Assembly: GCF_001039355.2 (NCBI RefSeq)
Contig: NW_019775180.1
Coordinates: 850,072 to 914,071 of the forward strand
Reading direction: 5' to 3'
DNA from: Lingula anatina
Lineage: Eukaryota; Brachiopoda; Lingulata; Lingulida; Lingulidae
DNA: 64,000 bases
Every line of letters begins with the position of its first letter. The stretch's first letter is position 1. The position numbers were made by a program, and so were the translations under genes. This document shows positions 24,736 through 48,975 of the stretch, piece by piece. Under the pieces are notes generated by a model, which was not told the DNA's origin, did not search any database, and saw only the letters and a list, made by a program, of their open reading frames with translations.

Positions 24736-27017
24736 GTTTCTAGTAAAAAGCTATTCTGGTTAAGAAGGAATGACGTACACCATACACGTTTTAAAAAGTC
24801 ACAAAATCAAAATTTTATGTCTTAATATCTAAATAAAACCAATTCAGACTTTCAAGTGAAAAACTTCAAAAAGCCCTTATATTGAAGCACCTGAAGATGA
24901 CGGCTGGTGTTGATATTTCTTTCTGAAATTTCTGAAAATCGTGGAGTCATCTACTGATTAATAATTTCATTAAACTCACACATAAGATCCCATTCAGGTG
25001 TAAAAATGGGTGGAGCAATGATTCGTAAATATGAGAAGATATGGCGTGAAAATCCCAGTGGCAGAGAGAGAGATCAGGATAACAACTAAGAACAACTGCA
25101 ACATTAACCATATTATCATATCTCAACAACAGGAGATTGTTATACTGACCAGTGCTCTCATTCTTATTCAGTAATATCTCATAGGAAGACAATATCACTG
25201 ATAATCTTTTGGTGAAGAAAACTGGTTTTCTGCTTTCGTGTTTGATTCACCAGGTACCGAGTGTGAACAGAGCTACAGCATACATGTTATGTAGTTTCGA
25301 CGATAAATTGCTTAATTAAGTTCTTAATGGGTGTGTATATTTACATACAACAATATATGATTGAACATTTTTAGATATTCTTAGAAAGTTGATGCTACAG
25401 ATATTTATATTTATTTATACCTTAAGTGTAAGTAATGCACGAAACTTAGTTTGACGTTCGTGTTTAAAACGTGTAGCGATTTGTCAGTACACTCCTACGC
25501 GACGGTGTGTATAGACAGTAGAAATTGATCGATTGCCTTTTTCCATGCTGTTCATTAAAAGTCAATTTCTTCGAACCATTTTGCAATCATAGCAACTAAA
25601 GTAGAATGAGAAAAATTAATCAACTCTGAAACGACCGACTCAGTGACATTTATGCCAGAAATTTTGAATTGCAGAAAATTTATAAATGAAAATTATCAAA
25701 CACAAGCCGAAAAAAATTGAACATTTTTGCTCATTGCAGAGAAATTATTTAACTTAACCATTTTTTTTCTTTTTTGTAATTCGTGAACAATATTCAAACT
25801 CTTAGGTCATAAAAAAAGCACTATTCAGAACATTTCTGGTTTATTGAATTCAAATTGCGTACATACACAATATATTAAATTACCATAATAATATTTGTTT
25901 ATAGTTTAAAATCCAACGTATGTTCAAAAGACTTTACAAATTTATAAAATTCACAATTAAAAGGAAAAAAATTACTAATGGTCATAAGATGAATAGAAGG
26001 AAAATGATAATAGAAGAAATGTTAAAGGTAAAAAATAGATATGCCGTGTATTAGAATAAATCCATTTGTAAAATGATCGCAACTTTATATTGCCAACCGC
26101 GTTACATTTTTTCGTGCGAAAAAAAACGATACAAAAAAAGGAAAAACAAAAACGATTACAATATAAATACTCCCCATACCCTTCAATCCTACACGTAATT
26201 TGTAAGCGTCAGCAGAACTTATTTGTTTTGCAGACCATTTGGACGTAACTTAAGTAAGATATTACTTAATATCAGAACACATTGATAGAAAAATGAAGTA
26301 AATATAAAAATTTTCCTTCAGTTTACACGCAAAAAAATACAGTTACAGTTATATTTAAAAACAATATGAACGCTATCAGATATGCTCAAATGTACTCGTA
26401 CTTTTAACTTGCTTAACGATGCGTCTTCTTGTAAAGATAATCCTCATTGACAAGATAATCCGCACTAAAGACCGCAATGAGATTTGAAGAACTAAACAAC
26501 GGATCTATATTATCAAACACATAAATATTGGCTTTGTTACAGCCTAGACCTTTTGTCGACAATGTCATCAAATAAGTTTGCCTTATGTTTCTTAAAGGTA
26601 CGGGAGAGAATTTTTTGTACTATAATAAAAGTGAGTTTTGTTATTAATATTCATTATACCACAATCAGACCACGACCGCCTTCATTTTGAAAATACCTAA
26701 AACAGACTATCGTTTAGAATAAGTGAGGTTGGATAAAAGTAATTTACTGAAACGTGTCGAAAGTGCGTTCAGAATCCGTTTCTTATAGTACATGTATTTC
26801 GCGCAAAAGATTATAGTTCCATTTGTCTTTTATACCCATACATATTTTACACGCATTTTTGTATTGTGGAAACGTTTTTTAATGGATCGTTTCTATTTCG
26901 TCAATTTGCCAAAAATGAAATTTTCTTGTTTTATCTAGAATGCAATAAGATAATCCATAAAACGCAAACAAAAATTACTTCAAAAATTAAACACTAAAGA
27001 AAAAATAAACAAAAACT

Positions 27018-28723
27018 CTAGTTATCTCGTTGATTTGTATTCAAATGCACTTTCATGTGTCTATTGAGATTTCCTGACTGAGAAAACCTCAAAAGACACA
27101 GTCTGCATTGGTAGGGTTTTTCTCCGCTGTGGATCCGCAAGTGTTTGGTTAGTGTGGAGCTATCTGAAAAAGCTTTTCTACAGAAGCGGCATTTGTATGG
27201 GCGTTCCCCGGAGTGTGTCCTGATATGAGTAGTCACCGACGAACTTTGTGAGAACCTACGGTCACAGACAGGGCATTTGAATGGCTTTTCACCGCTGTGT
27301 GTTCGCAAATGGGCTGTCAGATTTGCGGCTTGAGAGAAGGCTTTGTGGCACGACTGGCAACGGTAAGGTTTCTCTCCTGAGTGTGTCCGCATGTGAGTTT
27401 TCAACGTGCTAGGGCGAGCATAGGTTTTTCCACAAACGCGACATAGATTGACTTTTAAATTTTCGGGCGTATTGCGTCCAGAAAAATGACTAAAGATTGG
27501 ATAATTTGAGATAGACGACGTAGCCTCTGATCGGTTGGGTTTTTCATAACCGTGAAAAGCCTCGGTGACGGATCTCTCCCCTGCCCCGTCCATTCCTCCG
27601 GGTAACTGAAGGTTCACACTTCTAGGTGGCTGGATACACTGGTTTGAAGGGCTGAGATGCTGAGCCCCAGATTGTGACTGATACACACCGATAGGCCAAG
27701 GATCCCCTCCATGCTGTAGGTAAGGGTTAGGACAGGTTGGAGGAGGGGGGTACATAAAATGATCTCCCGCAGGCCCGTTTTGAGACCCGATTTGTTCAAG
27801 GCCTTCACAGCCATTCCTGTCGTAGCGCGACTGCTGTATGCCGACATTCATGCACATCGACACGTTGACACTCATCGACGGTATTAAAGATTTTCCGTTA
27901 GACGCAGCAGCTGGGTCGGGGATATAAGGATGAAGTCCTCCCGTATCTTCATAACTGTGGTGTTCGTTATTCAAATAAGTTCCCTGTGGCTGAAATGGGC
28001 GGTTGATAGAAATTTGGGGATGGAATGAAAAGTCCGGAGCCCTCATCGGCGCTAGGGAGTTAATTCGATTAAAGAAATCCGGAGAGTCGCCTACACTGGA
28101 CAGGTATTTTGGTGACTGGATCGGGGGATCCCTTATACTTCTGCTAGAAATCCCCAACGGCTCGCTTGAATAAAAGAAAAAAAAACAGAAAGATATTCTT
28201 TCAAAACGATTTTTTTACACTCAGATATAGATATAATATTTTAAAAGGCTAAGTTTCAGGGGATGTGCGAATGACTACACAAGCACAGAAAAGAAGTTGC
28301 ACGATTATTTTAATTGTTCATCTTTTATTACTTTTCAGCAATCCTAAGGAAATGAAATTTTGCTATTTCGCATTTCTGCTCGTTGTTTCAATTTATAAAG
28401 CTATACGTTTTTCAATTGTAATCATAAACTAATAAATAAAAACCTGAATATAGACAAACAGGATAATAAATAATAGTGCAGTAAGCAAAGGGGATTAAAG
28501 ATAGAATTAAATCCTACCAGTTTCTAGGACTCTGTAGACCTGGCAGGTTGTTGTGGCCTGGCATATACATGCCCTGCTCATGGTGACTGAGCGGGTGATG
28601 TGAGCCCACGGTGACACCAAAACTTGAGCGTCGAGAAACATGCTCCACTATCTCCGCTTTCCAGTCATCTCCGTACGACGGTAGAGACGGATGAGGCGGC
28701 AGATCACAAGACCCGGAAAGCAT
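27018..28723 (-). CDS. gl: Glass-type C2H2 zinc-finger transcription factor
   Basis: Glass is a DNA-binding factor for photoreceptor differentiation in flies. Orthologues exist in many invertebrates but not in vertebrates. Coding exons 28723-28518 and 28164-27018 sum to 1353 nt, giving 450 aa. The start ATG ([10 protein letters not shown]) is the first base of its exon; the joining frame in the preceding exon hits a stop with no ATG, which fixes this start. Five consecutive C2H2 fingers occupy residues ~310-442 ([59 protein letters not shown]), matching Glass finger by finger. The upstream motif PSMSVNVSM (~164-172) is also shared with fly Glass outside the fingers, which supports orthology. 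The rest of the N-terminus is proline/serine/histidine-rich and presumably transactivating. Confidence 0.95.
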
Positions 28724-29173
28724 CTGAAAAGTATAAAGAGATTTTTCCATAAAAAGCGATAAAATAAATCTATTGGTCTATTTAGAACAGTTTGATAAGG
28801 AAAAGCATTGCCCAAAATTAGGGTTTTGTATTTTCAAAACGCATTTTATTCAACTCCTGAATTTTGTTTACAAATTTATACATTCTAGACATTAATTCGT
28901 TTGTCTAGAGCAAGAGTATTATTAAAACATATGCAAAATAAACATGTACGCAACTCTCTAATTTAGTTTGAAGTAAAATTGTATAACGTAAATCGATTTA
29001 AATGGTTTCAAGACAAAAGAAAATCAAAATAAATAAATCTCCTATATTACGCTTAGTTAATTAAAAAAATTGTAACTGCTTTTTTAAGAATCTAAAAAAT
29101 GCGCTTATTGAAACTGAAAATAAGTGCTAGAAATGAAGTCGCATGAATATTTCGCTATGAAAGAATGCCTTAC

Positions 29174-29255
29174 CTGTAACTGAGTGTAATATGTAACAGT
29201 GAATCAAACAGTCGGCAAGTACAAGTGCTTCTTCGTTTGGCTTCCACTTGCAAGA
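29174..29255 (-). other. Non-coding first exon of the Glass gene
   Basis: The minus strand shows a strong donor (TTACAG|GTAAGG) at 29174. The acceptor at 28723 is preceded by TATACTTTTCAG. In the phase required by exon 2 there is a stop 10 codons before the donor and no ATG, so the exon is untranslated. The 5' edge is set from the TATA box and a TTCAGC initiator-like sequence and is approximate. Confidence 0.6.
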
Positions 29256-29278
29256 GTTGCTGAAGTCTGGCCTTTGGT

Positions 29279-29312
29279 TTTTATATGGTTGTCTCTCTCT
29301 CTCTCTTTCTCT
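29279..29312 (-). promoter_or_regulatory. TATA box with upstream GA repeat, Glass promoter
   Basis: On the minus strand a (GA)n run is followed by ATATAAAA. About 25-30 nt downstream comes ACTTCAGC, an initiator-like sequence, and then the non-coding exon. This arrangement is typical of a focused core promoter. The GA run could bind GAGA-type factors, which is an inference. Confidence 0.5.
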
Positions 29313-31813
29313 GATGGCTTTTCTCTTTCTTCCTTTTAAGGCTTCGTTTCTTGATTTCGTGAGAAGACCCAAAAAGTCCAAGGTGAGAATGACGTCTTCT
29401 TACCAGGGTACTCAAAAATTCACCAACACTATAGCTTTTGCGCTTTTTCTCAAAATGTTTTAAGACCTAGATATTACCGAGAATATATGAATATATTATT
29501 TCGCATTGCACATCAATTTTTACATTTTAGGGAGAGGAATCTTTACCACAACTTCTATTTCGCACTTAAACCGTTTTTAATGTCACGAAGCACAAAGACT
29601 ACTGTCTGTGTGATTAAACAGTCACTGGCCATTTTCAATCCCTTAAACTTTATCTAGAGTTACGCGCGCTAACGTGCGCACGTTGAAAATAATTATGAAA
29701 TAATCGTTCAGAGCGTTCGTCGTGCAGTGCGCACACATCAAAACTGTTAGCAAGTTTGTGATCACTGATCCTGATAAACTTCGGATAAATGCGAAGTGAT
29801 TCTAAGACTTCTTCAGGAAATTATCCAGCTTGTCGCTCGCTGACACACGCAGAAATCCCATTTTCTGAAACCCCAGTCATGTTTTGTTTACAACGCTGCA
29901 GTATTCTAATGAATTAGACGGTGCTCAAAGATGACATATTAATATCTTTGATTTTGTAACGGTTTACAAGGTAAATTGTGACCAATTCCACAACAACAAA
30001 AAGAGGAAAAAACAGACAGACAAATATACAAACACGAGAAAATAAGTTGAATCTATAAATTGTTTATCAATAAATATTTAAATGAAATTAAATTTTCTGC
30101 TTCAAAGAGCTTTACCAAACTTAACAACTATTCCGAGAAGAGATTTATAACAAAGGAAAAACATATCATGCATGAGCGAACAAGTTGTTGAACGGATATA
30201 AAAAAACTAAATCTTTCCCCAATTTTTTTTTTTTTTTTTTTTTTTGCTTTGTGGTCATTTACTTCTTTATTCCAATATAAACGTCAGTTTAAAGCGTTTG
30301 CAATCCCTAAAGTTACATAACATCATACCAGTTATTCCGCCTGCTTAGTATCTTCACCGATACTGCGAAGGTCTTTTATGTCTTTCATGCACGTAAAGGG
30401 AAATATTAAGACAGTTAAGTGTTTTTATTAATTGTTTATTTACTTCTGTGTCGATCATTGACCCAAGTTCTCACGGCGGGAAAACCCTTGCTGGTCACAG
30501 GTCATTACAAGTCATTAAAGCTGAAGAATGCCTGCTATTAATTACAATATCATTATAATATCAAATCCTTTTGACATATGCTGATGCTGTTCTGTTTTAT
30601 TTCATAACAATCATTTTCGTGTAGATCTCTCCTTTGCTTGTCATTTTCTCATTAAGAAGAAAGGCGCGTTTTTCTGATTGACCGGCGGCTGCGTTTCAAT
30701 TTGCTCTATCTAAATCCAGTATCGAATTCTGCAGCTTATCTACCTGTGTGACAGCTAGCGGGTGCCCGAGGTAGTTTCCAAGAGGCAGCCACTTTTACTT
30801 AATCACCATAATGGATAGAATGCTGATTACTTGTAAAAGTTTCCATGAAATACGCGTGGCACTTTATGTGATGGGACTATGGAGCAAAACGTTTAACAAA
30901 TTTCAGACACGAACGGTTAACGCGTGCATCACAAAAAATGTACAAGAATTATATAGTTGTGATGTTTTCGTGAAGTTAACATTTCTTTTAATGGTATCTA
31001 TAGAACTACCTTTAACAGGTGCATTGTGTAGATAGATTTAAATGGCAAAGGGAAACAAAATTTCAATACATTTTTTATTTGCAGTTTTTAGTCCGTACAA
31101 CGAGGATTAGCAAAAAATAAATGTGCACAAGAATGAGATGAGAACAAGGTTTAAAGGGTACGTCCATGGGATTTACCCGTTGAATGGATTTTCCTGGGGA
31201 AATAAGCAATTTTCTCGTACTCACGAATCATTTATCTATCCCTCTCTGCACTTTTATTAAATTTATAAAGGTTGATTTAGTTTAAAACGACTGACCAGTC
31301 GTTATAACCAGCGACCATCTTCCAAAGCTCCGATGGATGTATCCACATCAGGTACTCTCCAGAAAAATATTCAAGGGGTTTTGTTTTTCAGGTGTATGTA
31401 AGGTTTTATAAAAAGCTGTGGGTGGCAAAAATAAGCATTTGGGGGGATTTTCAAATCCATGCAGTGTACCTTTAAGGGAAGCCTGTTTATTTTTTTTCTG
31501 AAATTTTACCCAAAATTCTACCAATAAAAATGTTATGAGATATCAAGCAGTAAATGCAAGAGGTTTGCATCGAGAATACGACTATTACAAGATTTCTCCT
31601 TATATTATTGGCGTTAATAATGCATTATGATATTTTGAGTTAATTACAGACAACCGATATTAAAAAATAAGCCAATATTTAATTGAATTCTGTAGCTAAG
31701 GCTCTATTCCCAGAGCTTTTAGACATAATTGACGTACACTGCCCAGTTCAAAATTCGTACAGCCTTCTCGCCTTTAAGAGAACCTGTGCTGTCCCTCCTG
31801 CTTCCCCCCCCCC

Positions 31814-31816
<3 letters not shown>

Positions 31817-31849
<33 letters not shown>
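31817..31849. repeat. (CA)n microsatellite preceded by poly-C
   Basis: A C11 run leads directly into about 16 CA dinucleotides. Confidence 0.95.
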
Positions 31850-31851
<2 letters not shown>

Positions 31852-32387
31852 CGGCCAATGCATAAATGAGAAGAGAGGGATAAAGTAAACTGGGGCAAGG
31901 CATTCATCCAAATATATTTATTCACTTCTAACAAGGAGTGTCTTGAAAATAATGAAATTGTCATTTATTCAATGTTAAAACATTATATTTAAAATGTAAC
32001 TTCGATAAAAATCAACAAAATCTTTCAGGAAAGAGTGTTACAAGTTGATTTATATGTTATACCACTATACATAAATCAACTGAAATATACATTTTCCAAT
32101 CAAACTTGGCTTAATTGAGCTGCACAACAACATTATTACAAGCCCCCTCTTCTCTCTCCCTTTTCAGGCTTCAAAGAAATCGTAGAATCTACATAGAAAA
32201 TTGCTGCGAAACCGCATTTTCCAGGGTCTACATAGTTACCGAGTGCTTAAAATCATGTGGTCATAATCTTAACGACATTATTCATCATAACAATTGTAAA
32301 TTCATATTGATATTAATTTTGAAGTATTAATAATATTATACCATAGCATTTAACACTAGCAACTAGAAAAGCACTCCGAGAGCGCAG

Positions 32388-32781
32388 ACTTCCGCCAAGG
32401 CAGCAAAGTCTCCAATGCCATTTCACCCCTTAATTTTCATTCTATAATGATTTACTTTTTTAATTTTTGATTATTGATTGATTATTGATCCAGATCACCA
32501 CCAAAAACTAATCATCTGTTCCTTGGCCCACTTCTGACAGTTCCTAAAAATTTCATCAAAATCGGTCCATAACTTAATTTTTTCATTTTTGATTGATTGT
32601 TGATCCAGATCGCCACCAAAAACTGATCACTTCTAAGTTAACCCATTTCTGACCTACCCTGAAAATTCCATCGAAATTCATCCATAACTTTTTGAGTTAT
32701 GTTGATGACAAACAGACAGACAGACAAACAAGCAAACAAACAAACAAACAGGGGTGAAAACATAACCTCCTTGGCGGAGGT
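32388..32781. repeat. Dispersed dimeric repeat with short inverted ends
   Basis: The segment starts ACTTCCGCCAAGG and ends CCTTGGCGGAGGT, a 13-bp terminal inverted repeat with one mismatch. Inside are two imperfect direct units of about 120 bp, each with GATCCAGATCnCCACCAAAAACT and a TCCATAACTT end, then CAGACAGACAAACAAA-type simple repeat. From general knowledge this type of sequence recurs in many marine invertebrate genomes as an interspersed element. It is non-coding. Confidence 0.65.
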
Positions 32782-33386
32782 AAATATAGAATGTGGAATT
32801 ATAAATTATAACCATATGTGCACACATCAAGATTTATAACTGAATAAAAGCTGGTTTAATCCACATTTTTCTTTAATATAAAAATGCTGATTAAAATAAT
32901 ACTTCAAGCAACTGCCTATCCATGGTTTTTGGTCATGAAGATTATCAACATTTTAATTAAAATTTCCATTAAATATGTATGTCCTATTAAATATATGCAC
33001 CACAACAATTTCAAGACCATAACCATTTTGAATATTGTACTGTTCAACATCAGTAAACCTCTAATGCATTTTTAGTAAAGAGAAGAAAATGTACATAATG
33101 GCAACATTAGAGATCACAGTCATGAGAAATAAAATTGCCTCAGCCCAGAATGTCATTTATGATGGCAACTATAAGAGGATGCCAATATAATAAGTATAAT
33201 GCTTGTTGGAATTTGTAACGAGCTTTGAATGTGCAAAAACAATCAGAAATGTAAGTAAATTACGGGGGTGTCTGCACATGTTTACTTGGAATAGCATTAG
33301 TTTCATTCACATGCCATATATCAATGCTTATCTTTAAAAGAAATAGGCTTTTTTTAAAGAACAATTCAATAACATTCACTATAAAT

Positions 33387-45066
<11,680 letters not shown>

Positions 45067-45999
45067 TCAGCGTAGGCAGTTACTGAATGTACCTTGAATT
45101 TTCAAAAATCTACATATCATGAAAAACATAAAATATTATCATGAAATACAAAAAAAAAACATGATTATAATTTAAATAAGAGCTGAAATAAGGTTACTAT
45201 ACATCACCTGTGTTGTTCTTTGAATTTGGCAATTATATTAATATAGATTAAAAAGCTAATTTCCTTAAGAAAAGCTTGTGCAAAAATAGTCTTGTACTGG
45301 GCCCATACTTTGCAGAAAGAGTAAAGCATGTAATTTCAGTCTTATTATAAACTGGAAACCTAAAATTCCTCCACGTTTTTGCATGTAAACATTAAAATTT
45401 GTATACTTGCCCCTAGAGACAATAAAGACACAACATGACATTTGAAACACTGTTAGTTGAGAGTTCTTGTTCTTTTATCATAATTTATGCCTTAGCTCAA
45501 GTACAGTTTACACCAACAAGCTTAAAATAATATTTCAAATTCTGCGAGGGATACTGACTGCTGTCAAAGCATATGTGCGAACATGATGGTAACAAGATAA
45601 AATATTGTATTTTGCAGCTGCATGCACTATTATTAATTTATAGGTGGACAAACTGAGCTCAGAGAAGCGGCGAGCAACCGACCGAGGACGCGCAGCTTTG
45701 CCAGGACGTGGATACCTATAGCCTCGAGAGTTTGATACACTGGGTGGTCTGAGGCCTTACCTCATTGTTATCTGCGGTACCTCATCCAATGTGCTAGAGG
45801 TACCTGCAGGCCGAAAACTGAAGCAAGTACACATGGTGATTTCATTTAATTTTTTTCAATGCTAAACAGAATTTAATCGCAAATTTTGCACTATGATAGA
45901 CTACTGTATTATTCTAAATTCATTTTTAAGATTCATTATCTGAACAAACAGAACAAAGTAATAGTTGAGCGTGGCAAAAACCGAGGTGTTGAAACTTAC

Positions 46000-46190
46000 C
46001 TCCTGTGCGTGTACGACCTTGACTGCTCTTCTGTAATTGGAGTATATGAAGTTCAAGGTTGGATCATTGACCAACCATTGGACCGGTTCAGGTGCACACC
46101 CCTCTTCCCATCCACCACACACGACGCAATCAGCCTCTACATTGTATTGCACGACCGGGACGGTTAGGTCATTTGTCTGTTTGACCCCTG
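46000..46190 (-). other. Possible 5' exon of allantoicase or a separate transcript
   Basis: The minus strand has a strong donor (CACAGGAG|GTAAGT) at 46000 and a candidate acceptor (GTGTCGTCTCAG) near 46203. The intervening sequence is open and cysteine-containing in one frame (ADCVVCGGWEEGC). It lies upstream of the allantoicase start exon on the same strand, so a 5' UTR exon is the simplest reading. The plus strand is also open here, so the open frame is not evidence of coding by itself. Confidence 0.35.
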
Positions 46191-47092
46191 TCCAGCACCT
46201 GAGACGACACTTAGTGTAATGTATTTACAAGTGCACTGGGTGACAGCATATAGTCATCACAAATTGAAAAATGCTATTGTAACGCCGGCTGAAATACAAG
46301 GTCGCGCGAAATACTGTACATGTATGTTAAGATGTGTCGAGAAGATGTTGTACGTGTCTTATGTCTTATCAGCTTGTCGTAGGGCCTATTCTTCAGAAAC
46401 ATAAGGAAGGGGCGATAAAATGAAAATGAAATGAATTTAGTCACCTGTGATTGTGGAAATGGACAGACGGCCTGTGTTAAAACTTCCGACATGTCCCTCG
46501 GTAGCAGATGGTCCCCCTTTTGTAAACGGGCTATGCAGTCGAGGATTTAAGGGGGGGGGGGGGGGGTCAAAAAGGTCAGACAAGCCTAGAAATCCTTTCC
46601 ATATACTTTCTATATCGGCGGCTAAACCTAACTTTTCTTGAAAAAGCAATTTTCAATACGACCGAATTATATAGCTCGACCAGTCATTATATTTGGTACC
46701 AGTGATTAAAGGGCCTATTGTCTTATTTCTGATGTACATGCATCCGGTGCATGTACATGTACATGTACCGGTAAATACATGTACCTAGGCCCTACTAGTA
46801 CTTAAAAACAAACAGAGGACCTTATCAGATAAGCTGAAGTGAGACCTAACTGACAGCAAGTGGAAAAGCGATATTCTTCAAAGAAGTAGCACACATTTTG
46901 ACATACTTTACACAATCATTATCGCTTTTATGGCCTACAAAACCCGAATTCAACCTGAATCGCTCTTTCAAAATGTACATTAGGGCCTATACCATCAAAT
47001 TGAGAAGCCAGGGTTGGAATATCGGACAAAAAGAAATCTCAGTCATATACAGAATCTAACCCTAGCTTCATAAATACATTAATTGTCATTAA

Positions 47093-47383
47093 AGAGCCGT
47101 CTTATCAGCTTATGACCTTATGGTGGAAAAAGGTCGCTGGTCGAGGGCCCCGTATGAAAATTGTACGTGCATTTGCAAGAACGTGCCAACTGGGGAGCAT
47201 GTTCTGTGTGACTGCCCGTTTACAGCCGACTTAAGAGAGGTATTCACTAACTTGCAATTCAGATCAGTTACAACCTTTTGGACAAATAAATTTTCTAGCG
47301 ATATATGCAAATATGTTTATTTCTCCAATTCAATTGAAAAATGTTTTCTTTATCTCTTGTTAAGAATATTTACCTCTATCTAA
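47093..47383 (+). mobile_element. LINE ORF2 C-terminal fragment
   Basis: A short open frame contains EKGRWSRAPYENCTC, then GEHVLCDCP and ADLRE. This is the cysteine/histidine motif (C-x-C, H, C) found after the reverse transcriptase in many non-LTR elements. The frame is closed by a stop upstream at 47090, so only the tail survives. Confidence 0.6.
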
Positions 47384-48723
47384 AAAGTTTGAGACAAACC
47401 AAATCTATTCTTAATGGGAACAGGCAATCTGCAACTTATCATTTGTGAATTATTGATTTTGTGAAAGCAACTTTTAAATTAAAACAAATAATACATGTAA
47501 CATTATCTAATTATTGAATTATCTTTTGTTCTATTTTATGTGGGTAGGAGGTCTCTCGAATAGGGCCTACCAAAAAATTACTAACCTATTCTGCACTCGA
47601 GATATCCATATTATGTCTTTGTCTATTTAAGATTTTTAACACGTTTTGAATATGAAACTATTGTGAGGGTCCAATTTTTTATTCAAAACAGCAGCAACAA
47701 AAATCTTCCGGGATAGCTTTAAATCAGGAATGGCGTAGGCCCTAGCTCTCTGGAAATGCGAATGTGTTGCAAAAATGGTGTGAGCACATCTAAAGCAATG
47801 GCCGTTTTCACTTCTCAAATTGATTATAGTGAGTTCTATTCAGCTATCCAAACCAAGTTCTCTATTTGAAATAACTAAAGGGCATAATAGGTTTATCAGT
47901 ATCTGCTGGATTTCTGACACGTAATATTGACATAACACCGCTACGTCCAATCAGACGAAAACAACAGGTCTGGCATTTCCGCATTCTACTGCAAATTGAG
48001 GAATACACCAACGGAAAATTCATGTAGGCCCCTATATATATATTTTTTTTTTCGAACAGTGCAAGAACACTTGCGTCATGTCAGCAAAGAACTGTACGTC
48101 TGCTTAACTCAACATTTGTGAATGCATGGAACAATGGCTTATTCAAAACAGTTAGTAAAAAAAACTGAACATATAAGCAATAGCCGTCACAATTAAAATA
48201 CTCGAAGTACCTCGTAGGTGTAATACACTGACGGTAGGGACTGTATTATCTCTGTAAGTGAAAACAGTTGTGTATTTTCTCACGTCTCAATGATATCATT
48301 CCTATGGTGGGCAATATCAGGAGGGATTTAGGGTGGTGAGGGAGTGAATATGAAATGTTTATAACCCCACGAATTCGCCCACATAAAAAGAGTTTTAAAG
48401 GTAATGAATGCCACATTATCATGGGTCCAAGCTGTGGCGTCAATTTTGAAAGATTGGAAATGTAGTATTATAAATATCTTGAGAGGAAAGATACGTAAGT
48501 ATTTTGCATGACAGAGATGAGCAGAGAAGAGCGACAAGGGCTGCGAGAACCATTGCATAGAACGTATGTCGAATTTTTTTGTTTTCCGATGAGTTCACAT
48601 TCACCCTTAACAAAGTGGATGGATAAGTGATAAAATGAATAGAGAGCATCTTTGGGCACATACATTATCCGTTATTTTTTTCAGGATGACTGTGGCAAAA
48701 AGCAATGGACAGGGCATTCCACC

Positions 48724-48771
48724 GCTTCATAATCAAGGTACCAACAGGCTTCATAATCAAGGTACCAACCG
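48724..48771. repeat. 24-bp tandem duplication
   Basis: CTTCATAATCAAGGTACCAA occurs twice in tandem with a 24-bp period, just upstream of the Tc1 relic. Confidence 0.9.
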
Positions 48772-48789
48772 GCTAGAATGACAGGCGTA

Positions 48790-48975
48790 TACCCAGACGT
48801 AAACCCCATTGAAAACCTGTGGAATAAAATTTACCAGAAACTCTCTAAACCAAGATCTAGATGTTCTTAGAGCCTGGGCCAACATAGTCCCCAGAGATAA
48901 CTTCACTTTTATGACTTTATGCCCAGGAGGACGGTAGCCATTTTGAAGTCATGTGGCTATCCTACAAAATACTAA
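48790..48975 (+). pseudogene. Tc1/mariner transposase relic
   Basis: Three reading frames in succession give pieces of the C-terminal end of a Tc1-type transposase: YPDVNPIENLWNKIYQKL (around the catalytic-core NPIEN signature), DLDVLRAWANIVPRDN, and AILKSCGYPTKY with a stop. At least two frameshifts separate them, so it is inactive. The 5' part, including the helix-turn-helix region, is missing or unrecognisable. Confidence 0.8.

Larger units (their letters stand above)
29470..33380. other. Intergenic region between Glass and allantoicase
   Basis: About 3.9 kb with no ORF of interest. It contains a 23-nt poly-T near 30223, a (CA)n tract at 31817-31849 and a dimeric repeat at 32388-32781. 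Sequence just upstream of the Glass TATA box may hold its enhancers, but I recognise no specific sites. Confidence 0.6.

Noticed and set aside
28724-28750. Upstream in-frame ATG (MEKSLYTFQ) as the start of Glass
   Set aside because: These codons lie in the polypyrimidine tract before a clear splice acceptor at 28723 and so are intronic.
45886-46167. 93-codon plus-strand ORF
   Set aside because: No splice sites or homology. The opposite strand has a strong donor at 46000, making a minus-strand exon more plausible.
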